Source: Proteromonas lacertae
Lineage: Eukaryota > Sar > Bigyra > Opalinata > Proteromonadidae
Direction of reading: 5' to 3'
Length of the DNA: 31,500 nucleotides
Assembly (NCBI GenBank): GCA_002245135.1
Contig: NGBS01000927.1
Coordinates: forward strand, 1 to 31,500
Shown: positions 11,945 to 23,313 of the stretch, one piece after another
How positions within the stretch are numbered: the first letter of the stretch is position 1
Layout: each line of letters begins with the position of its first letter
The notes under the pieces: generated by a model
What the model was told of the DNA's origin: nothing
The model's database searches: none
What the model saw: the letters and a program-made list of their open reading frames with translations, nothing else
Position numbers and translations under genes: made by a program

Positions 11945-14062
11945 ATGATAATAAAAGTGAATAAACGCATAAGAGAAGAGGGGTATATTTTGTATTTATT
12001 TTTATGATAGATTATGTCGAAAATTGGTAGAAAGTGGTTTTGGTGATATAGAAGTGAAGATTGGAGATAATCGAATAATGTCAATCAAATCAATTTTAGT
12101 GAATGGAAATGAAATTGTAAAGAAACTGTTGTTAGATCGTGAGTTTGTTGGAGTTTTAGAGTTATATGAAGAAATCGAAGAAATTGGCTATTATGAGATG
12201 GAGAAATACTACAGTGGTGGTGAACTGATAATCTGTAAAGAGAGTGTATGTGAAGTGTTGATGTTTTGTTTATGTTATTGTGAAAAAGAGATAATAAATG
12301 ATTGTTATGAATTTATGAAGAATAATATAGATGATGAAGTATTAATGAAATTAATTCATATATGTAATGTATTTGGTGGATGTTTGAGAGAGATAGAAGA
12401 CTTGAAAAATATGGAAATAGAAAAGCGAGGATATAAATATTTATATAAGAATGAATATTTGTTGAGATTAGAAATGAATAATTTGAGAGAGATATTAAAC
12501 ATGAAAGATGTGATAATAGTGAATGAGTTATGGTTATTAAATCGCTTATTAGAATGGTATAAATTCCAAAAGAATAAGAAAGATAATAAAGAGATTAAAG
12601 ATGATTTCAAACAATTGATAGAAGAAGATATTGATTGTGAAAAGATAAAAGAGAAAGAGATAGAAAAAGAGAATAAAGAAATGTTGAAAGAAATGAAAAT
12701 AGAATTAAAGAAAAATGAATGTAAAAATCATATAGAAATATATTTAATAAAAGATGAGAGAATTCAAAATGTAATAATCAACAAATATAATGAAGATAAT
12801 AAAGAAAAAGACTTTAATGAAGAAGAAAGAAGAATATTGGATAGAATGAAAGAAGAAGAATTGAATGATGAAATAATGTGTATATTAGAAATGAATAACA
12901 TAAAAATGATGGAAATAGTATTGATGATAATGAAATACAAAAATATGAAAATGGAAAGTATAAATACTAAAAATATATTTAAATAGAATATATCTCAAAT
13001 ATAGAAAAGAGAACTATATTGGAAAGATTATGTATGGAAAATAATGAGAATAAAAGAAATCGAACAATGAAATGTTTATGTTTGTTTGTTGATGATAAAA
13101 AGAATATTTTAATAATAGAAGAAGTATGTGGAAAAGAGATTCTTTTTAGAATATTGAATGAAGATAATTATCTAAATTCCAAATCGAAAGAATTATTAAT
13201 AGAATATATAAAAGAGAATAAACTGAGTTTCGAAGAAGAAGAAGAAATGATAGAAATAATGAAAGATAAAGAATTATTGAATGAATTAAAAACAAAAGAA
13301 ATCACATCATTTTCATATCCTCAATCAGAATATTCATTTGTTATTTATGAAGAAATGTCAATAATTCCTTCATTTGATGGAAATCGATGTGAATTTTCAG
13401 TCAATCCTTCATTACCAGATGGAATGATGATAGACAAAGAAAATGGAATAATTAATGGAAAAGTAGAAAAAGAAATCAAAAATAGAGAATATGAAATAAG
13501 TTGTAAGAATATTCTAAGTGAAAAGAAAATCAAAATATCATTAGAAATTTGGATTAAATTCACAGAATTATACAAAAGTGATGAAATAACAATCTCAAAT
13601 AATGGAAGATTAATAACAAATACAGGTCATAAGTGGAATCATTGTTATTTGAATTTGAAAATGGAAAATGGAATATATCATATCAAATATAAATTTCATC
13701 AAAATGGAAGTTATTATGATGAAATGATTTTAGGATTATCAACTGATAATACATATTCTGGTTATGATATTGATGAACAATCAACAACATGTAATTATTA
13801 TGCATATTATGGCAAAAGTCAAGATATTACTTATTATTGTCATATTGGAAGAGTTGTTAATAAAAATCCATATTTCAATAATCATAGAGATGGTTCAATT
13901 TATGAAGTGATTGTTGATATGAATAAAAGAGAATTTTGGATAAGTCATAATGATTCATCTCCTGTTTTACTTGTCAAAGATTTACCTTCTGCATTATATC
14001 CATATGCTGTATTATATGGTAAAACCACTTCAATAGAATTATTATCAGTTTCTAATCATTAA
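11945..14062 (+). CDS. BTB-BACK-Ig-like-SPRY-like protein, copy 2
   Basis: Tandem paralogue of the gene at 7631. Exons 11945-11982, 12011-12957 and 12987-14062 total 2061 bases, exactly the length of copy 1 (686 residues). The apparent stop at 12984-12986 lies inside a 29-base GTAT...TAG intron (12958-12986) whose removal restores a frame matching copy 1. Domains follow the same order: BTB (EKYYSGGELIICKESVCEVL), BACK-like (NELWLLNRLLEWYK), a Lys/Glu-rich helical linker (about residues 180-310), the He_PIG-like fold and the SPRY-like end. The Ig and SPRY parts are very similar between copies, whereas the BTB/BACK part is much more diverged. The second introns sit at different places in the two genes. 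The adaptor role is inferred from the family. Confidence 0.8.
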
Positions 14063-14994
14063 AGTTAGATAATATGAATTTTTATTACATTTACATTCTT
14101 TATAATGTATTGCTGTTTATATTTACTCAAAAACGAAGAAAATATAAAAATAGCTTGAATTACTATATTTAAGGCTTGATTCTCATTTTTATAAAAATCT
14201 AATAAAAAGTGATGAAGAAGTATTATTGCATAATTGACTTCATAATAGTTATAAATGGAAGTGTTGATAAGAATATAGTTAAATGAAGAAGAAATTACAC
14301 AAACAACAATTTTTGTGTATTAGAGGTGTTTATCAATCAATATCCTATGCAGTTATGATTGATGATTTAATTGTCTATTTTATGAGTGACTTTATTTTGA
14401 CTGAAGATATTTCCCATTATTTCATTTTATTTCATAGACAAAAAAAGAACAAATCTTTTCATTTTTATTTTTATTTTTCTCTTTTATATTTATGATAAAT
14501 TTATGATAATTTAGAAATAAACATATCATAAATAAATACTATTTTCACTTTATCTTTGACACAACAGTCAAATTTTATTGTAGTTTAATTTTTATCACTA
14601 TATCCATTATTAACCAATTGTCTGCATAATCTATATTCATAATAAATACATAACATACCCTATTTCTCTTATGTTTTTATTTGCTTCTATAATCATAACA
14701 AGTAGAGTGACATTACAATTTTTAATATATAACATTCAACTACGATTAAAAATGTAAATGTATAATTCTTCTACGATTTTTTATTCAAATATATTTAATA
14801 CTAATATGATTTCTAAGTTTAGCATTACTGTAACACTATTGCACATATATTGCTTTAACAACCTAAACTTACACTCTATATCTTAATAGCACTTATAATT
14901 TTACATACAAATATTAACTTTTTGTCGCTTTTATAGAATGTGAAGTTTTTAATTATAAAAATTCCTGACAGCTTCTAAAAAGTCGAATTAAAAT
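14063..14994. other. Long AT-rich intergenic stretch
   Basis: About 930 bases. It contains two GCTTG-type motifs near 14148 and 14170, like those just upstream of nearby genes, followed by small frames: 24 codons from ATG 14211 and 70 codons at 14283-14495. Neither resembles a known protein, and the longer ends in a low-complexity Phe/Tyr run, so I do not call either a gene. A short transcript starting near 14180 is possible. The remainder shows no structure I can support. Confidence 0.5.
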
Positions 14995-15015
14995 AAAAAA
15001 GCTTGTTTGGCTTGA
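14995..15015 (+). promoter_or_regulatory. Putative GCTTG promoter element of the NUDCD2-like gene
   Basis: An A-run leads into GCTTG at 15001 and a second copy, GGCTTGACA, at 15009, ending 19 bases before the ATG at 15034. The same core precedes three neighbouring genes at 30-50 bases from the start codon. A core promoter or start-site role is inference from position and recurrence. Confidence 0.4.
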
Positions 15016-15033
15016 CAATAAAAAAAACAAAAT

Positions 15034-15677
15034 ATGGATGAACCTTCTCTTCCGAAAGTAGAAAAACGTCAAAAATTTATACATGATGGTATATAAATGT
15101 GTTTTATTCAATAGGAAGGACAATTTACGAATGGGAACAGTCATTATCTGAAGTTGATATTTATATAACCCCTCCACCAGTAATATAAGTAAAATGTAAT
15201 TTATTTTAGGGTGTAACAGCTTCAGTTATCTTTTGTGAAATAAAAACAAATCATTTAACTCTTGGAATAAAAGGAACAAAACCATATTTAGATGTATTCA
15301 TTAATATTAAAATCGTTGTAATCATTATATAGGAGGATTTTGCATTTCCTGTGAAAACATCAGAATCATTTTGGACTTTTGGTATGATGTTGTTTATTTT
15401 ATGTATATTATTAATAGAGGATGGTGAAATACATATTAATTTACAAAAATTACACAAAGGAGAGACTTGGCAGAAATGTTTAAGCGGTCAGCCTGATGTA
15501 TAGATATAAATATATACAAATAATGTTTAGGTTGATGAGTATACAAAAACTAATATACAGAAGTCAATGATGTTGGAAAGATTTCAAGAAGAAAATCCTG
15601 GTTTTGATTTTTCCAACGCAGAGTTTAATGGAATGGTTCCTGATCCACAGAAATTTATGGGTGGAGTAAAATATTAG
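15034..15677 (+). CDS. NUDCD2: NudC domain-containing protein 2-like co-chaperone
   Basis: Six exons (15034-15088, 15115-15179, 15210-15293, 15333-15381, 15418-15497, 15531-15677) encode 159 residues, close to the roughly 157 of animal NUDCD2. The CS/p23 fold is clear: YEWEQSLSEVDIYITPPPGV, then NHLTLGIKGTKPYLD, SESFWTFEDGEIHINLQK and KGETWQKCL. The tail LERFQEENPGFDFSNAEFNG is the diagnostic NUDCD2 C-terminus and separates it from NUDC and NUDCD3. The five introns are 26, 30, 39, 36 and 33 bases; four begin GTAT, one GTAA, and all end TAG. NudC-family proteins work with Hsp90, and NUDCD2 is known to stabilise LIS1, a dynein regulator. A doubled GCTTG motif lies just upstream. Gene appears complete and intact. 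Confidence 0.93.
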
Positions 15678-15833
15678 TTATTTTATGATTATAATTGATT
15701 ATTTTAGATTTTCTAGTTATTTTTGTTGTAATTCTTTTATTTCATCCGATTATACTCCATTCATTGTCGATTGGAATGTTGCAAGTGTAAACAAGAGAAT
15801 TATTGTTTGGAGGTAAAGTGTTTATTTTTACTT

Positions 15834-15840
15834 AGGCTTG
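15834..15840 (+). promoter_or_regulatory. Putative GCTTG promoter element
   Basis: AGGCTTG ends 40 bases before the ATG at 15881. It matches the core motif upstream of the NUDCD2-like gene. The preceding TTAG could alternatively be a splice acceptor, so the call is tentative. Confidence 0.3.
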
Positions 15841-15880
15841 GATTACGTTTGTGACATTAATTTCAATTAACATAAAGAGA

Positions 15881-16201
15881 ATGACAGATAGTTCACTCTC
15901 TCACAAAAGGAAAGCAAGTGATGAAGTGTCTCCTAATGATAATAGTGGTAAGAAACCTAGAATTGAAGAAGAAAATCAACATGAAAGGGAAGAAATGCAC
16001 AAGAGAAAAAGAAAAAGAGATGATGAAGAATCAGAAAGTAAAAGAATAAAATGCGATGATATGCTAAACTGTAATGATTTACTAAAAGAAATGAAAGAAC
16101 TTAGAGAAAGAAATAGGAGGGCTGAGAATAGAAAAACCGAGAAAGTACAATATCCATCATACAGTTTACTTGTGAAATGGATTAACGAAAAAAGAAGGTG
16201 A
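15881..16201 (+). CDS. Small charged protein, Lys/Arg/Glu-rich, unrecognised
   Basis: From the ATG at 15881 the frame encodes 106 residues, starting MTDSSLSHKRKASDEVSP. It has basic clusters that could serve as nuclear localisation signals (HKRKRKRDDEE, SESKRIK) and a likely coiled-coil stretch (NDLLKEMKELRERNRRAENR) before a tail KVQYPSYSLLVKWINEKRR. I recognise no family. The frame stays open upstream to 15851 without another ATG. The annotated stop TGA at 16199 may not be final: a possible 70-base intron (16198-16267, GTGA...TTAG) would add 14 residues and end at 16307, directly abutting the stop of the opposing gene at 16308. That intron is longer than the others and lacks the GTAT start, so I keep the shorter model. 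A nuclear role is only a guess from composition. Confidence 0.55.
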   Translation: MTDSSLSHKRKASDEVSPNDNSGKKPRIEEENQHEREEMHKRKRKRDDEESESKRIKCDDMLNCNDLLKEMKELRERNRRAENRKTEKVQYPSYSLLVKWINEKRR

Positions 16202-16307
16202 TTGTGTTGTGTATAAGATTATCTTTTCCTTTAGTAATTTAATTTAACTATACAATGTGTGTTTTAGGAATAGAAACGATCAAAATAACAATAATATACA
16301 AAAATGA

Positions 16308-18327
16308 CTATAAATCTAAAAAATCTGAATCTAAAAATAATGGAGGATATTTAAAACACACTTTGTTGTATTTATCTTCAATTTCATCACGAGTTAAATA
16401 CTTGGGAGAATAATTTATCAATTTAGATATCATTGTTGAAGAAGAAGTTGTAGATTTTGTTTCATCAGATTGACTACCAGTTTCATCAAATATAGGTAAT
16501 GATGGAAGTGGTAAAACTAAATTACTTAAAGATTGAAATGGAATATCATCTTTTACTATTTTTTCATTATTCATTTTATTTTCTTCTATTTTGGTTTGGT
16601 TTGATTGATTTATCTCTTTAATTGGATATACACTTTTTATTTGATTTGAAACTTTTGCTGTATAACATCCTACTATTTCTTCTTCATCACTATCTTCATC
16701 ATTTTCTATTACTTCTTCTTTTTCCTCCTCTTCACTCTCAGATGATTCAAATTCAATTTTCTTTACCAAATCTTCCATCTTTAAACAACTTTCTTTCATA
16801 TGAATTGAACTTCTTTCATCTTCTGTATTTTCTTCTTTGATTGTCTTTAATGAAATATCTTCTTTCATTGATTCTATTGATTTTCTTGAACTACTAATAA
16901 TATACTGAATATCTTTAACCAAAACATCAGAAGCAGTATCACTTGGTATTTTTAAATTATTTTTCACTATTTTATTACTCTCTAAAATCAGTGAACAGGA
17001 GGAGGAGGAGGATGTAGAATCAGGTGTTGGAAGAATATTTACATGTTTATAGGGAGATGAGAGTGGAGATTGTTTGATAATTACTTTATGATTTCTCTTT
17101 CTATTAGGCGAAAATACTGGAGAATATGATGGTTTAATGGTTTTAGATAAAAATGAAGGATGAAATGAAACACTATTATTGATTGAAGATGATCTTAAAT
17201 ACGATTTTACTTCATGTTTTACTGATAATGCAATATTCTCACTGGATGATTCAGTATCTTCTAATACTGGTGATATTACTTGTCTTAATCTTCTTGGTAA
17301 TAATAAATCTTTATTAATTAACAATTCTGGAGCTGGCGGAGGTGTATCAACTCCTATTTTTTGATTTACATTATTTACACTTGAACCTAAAACTGATGGA
17401 ATTGTAGATGAACTATTTGATGGTGTATTAATCTTACGTTTAGTTAATACAGTTGAAGAAGAGGAATTTGTTGTTGATATTGATGATTTACCAGCTGTTA
17501 ATGTTGAAGGAATTGATATAGAAGTTGGAATAGATGTTGTTAAATGACGTTCAGATTTATTTACTTCTTTTTCTTTTTGATTATCTTCCTTTTCTTTTTC
17601 TTTTAATATTTTAAGTTGTTTGTGTGATGGAGGTGGTAAAGGAGTAAAAGGAGGTGTACTATCTGATGAAGGAAAAATATTATCGTTATAATTCTTTGTA
17701 GTTGAAGAAGATGTTAAAGTTGTTGGAATTGATGCTGATGTTGATGAAGATGTATAATTTACAACTATAGGTTTTGATTTATTACAATTTTATTTTATTC
17801 TTTAAATTCTTATTAGATATTACTTTTTTATGGGATATTATAGGATTCTGATGAATATTTAATGTGTTTTTACCATTTTGTTTTACTTCAATTACTGAAG
17901 TGATTGGATATTCAACCATTTTCAGCTTTGGTTGTAATATGTTTAATAAATCTGATATTTGTCCTGAATCTGTATATATAGAGGAAATTGGTGATTCTGA
18001 ACAAGTTATATCACACTTCTTTTTTGAATCTTTAACAACACTATCACTTTTGTTGTTTAAATGCTCTAATTCTTTTGGATAATTCATTGGAACTGGTGGT
18101 GTGAATTGTTGAGGCTTGGGACTCTCTTCATCAATTTCATTCTTTATCTGTAATACAGTCTTTTGATTCTTTCTTTTATTTAATTCCAGTCTAGTAGTTT
18201 TATGTTTGTTCTGTTGTATTTTCTGTGGTTTGAAGTTAAATTTCTTTAAAATCCTCATTTGTTCCCTGCAAAGATCTTTCACCTTTATTTTACCTTCAAA
18301 AAACGACAAATCTCTTCCTTTATTCAT
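16308..18327 (-). CDS. Large Ser/Thr/Pro-rich disordered protein, unrecognised
   Basis: Two minus-strand open frames belong together. The first runs from ATG 18327 to a stop at 17782 (MNKGRDLSFFEGKIKVKDL; basic, Lys/Asn-rich). The second is open from 17789 to the TAG at 16308, 494 codons, but has no ATG for roughly its first 300 codons, so it needs the first frame for a start. The link is either a one-base indel near 17785 or an intron; GT at 17873 to AG at 17765 (109 bases, phase 1) keeps frame and gives 636 residues, but is long and lacks GTAT. The second part is low complexity: Ser/Thr runs, a Lys/Glu block, proline patches (TPPPAPELL), Ser-Pro sites, an acidic Glu/Ser tract and a conserved-looking end (LTRDEIEDKYNKVCFKYPPL). 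No domain recognised; it may be a regulated scaffold or nuclear protein. Confidence 0.6.
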
Positions 18328-18357
18328 CTACAGGATGAAATAAACAAAAAACAACTG

Positions 18358-18364
18358 TCAAGCT
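18358..18364 (-). promoter_or_regulatory. Putative GCTTG promoter element, minus strand
   Basis: On the minus strand this reads AGCTTGA, continuing CAG, about 30 bases before the ATG at 18327. It resembles GGCTTGACA upstream of the NUDCD2-like gene. A plus-strand GGCTTG at about 18373 has no gene behind it. Confidence 0.35.
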
Positions 18365-18448
18365 AAAAAATAGGCTTGTATTGATTTATTCATCAGCCAA
18401 ACAAAAATACATAGCAAAAATATTATAATCATTAAATTAACATATAAA

Positions 18449-20144
18449 TTAAAATGAATCCATGTATATTCTTACATTAGTTTTAGATTGAGAATTAATT
18501 GAAGGAAAACAAAGCAATAAAGTAGGATCATTATCTCTTAATGATAAATAATGTAATTTAGGTAATTTATAAGTCATATCAATTATCATACTCATTGAAT
18601 TATTGGATATAAAATTGTAAGACAAATCCAAAGTCATTAAATTTGTAAGTTTTGAACATTCATTATATAATTCTATCATTCCAATATCAGTAATTTCATT
18701 ACTAGACAAAGCAAGTATCATGACATTCTGAATATCATCAAATTTATCAACAATTGATGTTAAAGAATTATCTGATATTGCAAAATAACTCAAATCTAAT
18801 GTTGTGATTTCTCTATTTGTTTGAATTAAAAGTGGCAAATAGTTTGACAATATATTCAATCCTTCCTCATCAAAATTTTCTGATACAGATAGATGTTCTA
18901 AATTGGTTAATATTGAGAGATAATTACATAACATTTTATTGCCTTCAACAGTAATACTTGTGCATTTTAAATCTAAATATTTCATATCTAATAATCTAGG
19001 AAATTGTCTAACTAAAAACTTTAAAGAATTATCACTAAAATCCATTTCTGAAACAACCAATGAAAAATCAGGTCTTATTGACATAATAAAATCACTTAAA
19101 TCACATTCATTGGATGTAGAAATAGTTTTCCATCCATAAAGATAATTGCTAGCTAAAGGACTTATTTTATTGTAATCTTTCCATATTAAATTAACCAAAG
19201 TGGAAAAGCAATCATCATTACTATTCTTACTGTGATTATAATAATCAAACCATTCATGTAATAATACTATTTTAATAAATAATATTATTATATATACAGT
19301 CATTATCACATATTATCTTATAACATTGACTAAATAACAATCTTTCCAAATTTTCATCTTCATAAATTACATTAAAAATATATGGAGAATATGATGTAAC
19401 TGATAATGATTTTATTTCCTTTAAAGTAATTACTGTATTCTGATTTTGTACAAGACATTTTTTAATGATAGAAATGAATGATATTACTTCTATATCATCT
19501 ATTTCTACATTATCTATTCTCATTTCATTTATATCAAAATCCATTATTTGTGTTTTGATTTCCTCTTGTGTATTTCCATTAAATAGGTGTTTACCTGTTA
19601 GGAAATAATATATTAAACAACCAATGCTCCAAATATCAATGGAATAATCTATTTCTTCACCAGAGTAATATTTTGGTGATAAATAACGAAGAGATGATAA
19701 TGGAATGTCATTATTACAACGAATTGAATTGAGAAGATAATCACTAATTAATATACTTGACGTAAATGAGATTAATATATTTGATGGCTTTATATTTCCA
19801 TTAATCACATTCATTGAGTGAAAAAAAGAAAGTGCATTGATTGTATTCTCTAAAACCAAAGGTAAATAGTTCCGAAGTGTTTCTTTATCAACTATATTTT
19901 GTAATGACTTTAGTTGTAAGTCTTCACCTATTAGAATTGAATTTTCTTTTATCTCTACAACTTGCATTGGTAATAAAATTGATGAATCGAAAGTTTTAAT
20001 ATTCTTTATTGCTTGGAAGAATTGAGACTTTTCATGAGAATGAATTAAACTTGTGTTTATAGTTTTGAGCTTAAATTTACACATAGAACAAGCTCTATTG
20101 AAATAGTAGTCATCAGCATCATATTCTGAAAGAATGCTATTCAT
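18449..20144 (-). CDS. Pseudokinase fused to leucine-rich repeats
   Basis: Two exons (20144-19298 and 19266-18449) around a 31-base GTAT...TAG intron encode 554 residues. Residues about 60-235 follow the protein-kinase fold: FFHSMNVINGNIKPSNIL at the catalytic loop, ILISDY at the magnesium loop, RYLSPKYY at the activation segment and DIWSIGCLIYYFLTGK in the C-lobe. Key residues are changed: HRD reads NGN (115-117), DFG reads DYL (135-137) and the APE Glu is Lys. With no catalytic Asp this should be a pseudokinase. Residues about 330-540 hold leucine-rich repeats (MKYLDLKCTSIT, ITTLDLSYFAIS, LMTLDLSYNFIS, LHYLSLRDND) resembling the RI-type class. A binding or scaffold role is inferred. The gene is divergent from CFAP43 with 92 bases between start codons. 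Confidence 0.82.
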
Positions 20145-20182
20145 CTAAACAAGAAAAAAGTAAAAAACTATTTTGAAAAAAA

Positions 20183-20188
20183 AGCTTG
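20183..20188. promoter_or_regulatory. Shared AAGCTTG element between divergent genes
   Basis: AGCTTG at 20183-20188 sits about 48 bases before the CFAP43 ATG (20237) on the plus strand. With the preceding A it forms palindromic AAGCTT, so a related sequence also faces the pseudokinase gene, about 40 bases from its ATG (20144). Role inferred from position. Confidence 0.35.
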
Positions 20189-20236
20189 ATTACACAAATT
20201 AAAGCGTTTCTTTCGTTTCTATTTGAATTAAATTCT

Positions 20237-23200
20237 ATGGATGTTTCAATATCATTTGATGCAGCATTGGGTTATCCAGAATCTGAAATAAAGATGGTCA
20301 CTCCTGTATAAAAATTTGATTATATTTAGGATATAATGATGTGTATTGTTGGAAATGGCATCAGATTATTCAATTGTAACAGTAGAACAGTTGATTACAT
20401 ATGGAATACATCATTAAGACATATAACATGCTCTACAGTGTCTACTAATGCAAAGTATCACAAATTCTATAATATAATTTACTTAGATGTATTGCTTTTG
20501 CAACGGAAGGACCAATGCCACTTATTCATATTTACAACTATCCAGAAAAGACACTAAGAGCAACATTAGAAGGAAAAACTCAATTAAACTACCAAGCGAT
20601 TGCAATATCAAATGATGGTAATACATTAGCAGCAATAGGTTGTGAAGATGATGAAGATTTATCAATATTCGATCTACAAAAGTGTGAATTGAAAAGTGGA
20701 GGACATGTTCCATTACCCCATTTCTGTAAGGAAGTATCATTCAATCCATTCACAGATATGCAATTATGTACAAGTGGTAATAAAGGTATATATTTTTGGA
20801 AGATTACTGACCAATTCGAATCTAACAAAATTGATGTTTTACCAGGTCAAATCCCAAATATAATAGTAGAAAATACTGAAGGTAGATTACCCACCAAACC
20901 TGAAGAATTAGTTGATATAAAAACACACTCCTGGACACCAACGAAAGATATAATAGCAGCATCAATGAAAGGTGAATTATTTATATTCGATCCAACTACA
21001 GGTAATGTAAAAGAAACAATTTATTTAGAAGATGATGTGTTGTGCAATAAGATATTAATAACTACTAATTACTATGTATTAGGTTGTAGTGATGGTAAAA
21101 TCAGATGGTTGAGTATGGAAGAACAACATTTATTAGATGGTTCAGTAACTTTAAACGATGAACAAGCAGCTGTAGTTTCATTCTGTCATACACCTGATTA
21201 TCAAAGAGGTATTGCTACATGTAAGAATGGAGTATTATATTCATTTAATTTACAATTGTTACCTCCTTCTACTCCATCTGGCAAGAGAAAAGCTGTTGAT
21301 CAAACGAAGAAGATGAATGTGAAAGTATTACAATCATATCCAATTGGATCAATATTATGTGGTTCATTTGTGAAATTAGAGAATGAAAGTGTAATTATTG
21401 TGACTGGTGGTGATGATGGAATAGTAAGAGCTTGGGATGCAAATAACTATGACTTATTACAGTATAATATATAATATAATATAATATAATATATATAGTA
21501 AATTGCCATTAACACAATGCAAGATCTGTTCAATATCCGTCTCTATCAATCGTCCAGTTGTCGCAATAGGTAATACCAATGGTGAAGTGTGGATGGTTTA
21601 TTGTCGTAATGAAGATGATGGTTCAACTGAATTACATACAATATGGCATGAAAGAATGTTTGATACTCCAATTACCCACTTATTATACCATCCAGTCTTA
21701 CCAATCTTAACAATTGGTACTTATAATTCTAATAAATTAATATATGTTATAACACGTCCTGATTGTTTAGGTAAAGTATTAGGTTGTTCGTTATTACCAG
21801 ATGATCATTTAATTACATCTATTCAATTCCATTTTAGTTTATTAGTGGTTATATCTTGTTATGGTTCAATGTTTACTGTTGATTTACCTGTTCCAGGTGT
21901 AGATGGAGTTGATCCAGTTTCTATTAAAGTTGTACCAAGGACGAGATTAGATTGTGCAACATTTGGATTAATCTGTTGTCCATTAAAACCAATTAGTAAA
22001 GATATAGAATATCTATCAGTTAGTCCCAATCGAAGCAGTATTGCACAATATACATTCTTAGCTGATTGGTCTGCCGTTCCTGTAGTTACAACCTTACCAG
22101 TAGAAGCAAAACAACCAACTAAATGTATAGAAGGAAGTAAAAAAGGTATAAGTTCAATTGCATTACCTAATATTGGAGTAGGATGTGGTGAAACATACTT
22201 TGTAACTGGAGGATTAGATGGAACAATTGTATTATATAGAATAAGTGATCAAGATATATGTGAATCAATTATCTCAATTCATAATCAATCTAAACCTATT
22301 ACTTCAGTAGCATTCTCTGTTGATGGAATGAAAATAGTGTCTACTTCATTAGATGGTACAATTATGATATATTCATTAAGTGGAACATTGACTGGACAAG
22401 TATCAAAATCGATTGAAAAGATTCAAGGTAATAGTCAACCAAATGCATTAGAATTAACAGCTTTAGAAGCTCTTACTGAAACATATTATGAAGAAGAGAA
22501 CATCAATATTGCTGAGAATCCTCCAATGTTGGATGAAATAATAAGAATTATTGACAAAGAAAAGATAGCTGCAATTAATAGATCAATAGATTTAAAGAAA
22601 GAAAGATTGAATGTTATTTATAATCGATTACAAGATCTATTAAATGAGAATGGTCAAGTAACAGATTTACAGAAATTAGAAAGAAGTGAATTTGTGATTG
22701 ATTTAGTAGAATATGCAAAAAGAAAAGAAGAAAATAATAAAAGAATGAATGAATTAAGAGAAAAGCTTGAAGATACAAACTATGGATATCAATTACTATT
22801 AGAAAAATATAAACATGAATTTTGGGATTCAATGGAAGTTCATGCTATTTCATTATACTCTTTCAAATCTGGTATTGCTGTACGAAACTTCCCAATCCCC
22901 CAACAATCAAACGAAGAATTATCAACTTTAGAAAAAGTGAAAATACAAAGACAAATTGAAATATTAGCATTAAAAGCATTAAATAATAATAAAAGAGAAT
23001 GGAATGGATTATGTGATGGATTTGATCCTAATAGCAATTGGTTAATTAATGCTGGGGATATAAAACCACAAAATAAAAAAGAAGGAAGTGGTTCTGGTAA
23101 TGGCAATGATAAACAACAACCACCAACAGAGAATGAATTAAATGAAGGATCTTATGATGAAGAAAATCTAACAATTGTTGATTTATTATACCATCCATTT

Positions 23201-23276
23201 GCCTGTAAATCAATTATACAAAAGAGATATCAATGTATATTGATTAGACAATATATTAGAGAAATTAAACAGTATA

Positions 23277-23313
<37 letters not shown>

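Noticed and set aside
12958-13019. Frameshift or stop breaking the second BTB gene
   Set aside because: A 29-base GTAT...TAG intron explains it, restores homology with copy 1 and gives the same total length.
14283-14495. 70-codon plus-strand frame as a gene
   Set aside because: No family resemblance, a low-complexity aromatic end and AT-rich context; an open frame of this size is expected by chance.
18449-19309. Stand-alone LRR protein with an N-terminal membrane anchor
   Set aside because: The hydrophobic start (YIIILFIKIVLL) is translated intron; splicing 19267-19297 joins the repeats in frame to the pseudokinase.
20336-20557. Short plus-strand frame as a separate gene before CFAP43
   Set aside because: It is exon 2 of CFAP43 read through the intron 20455-20486.
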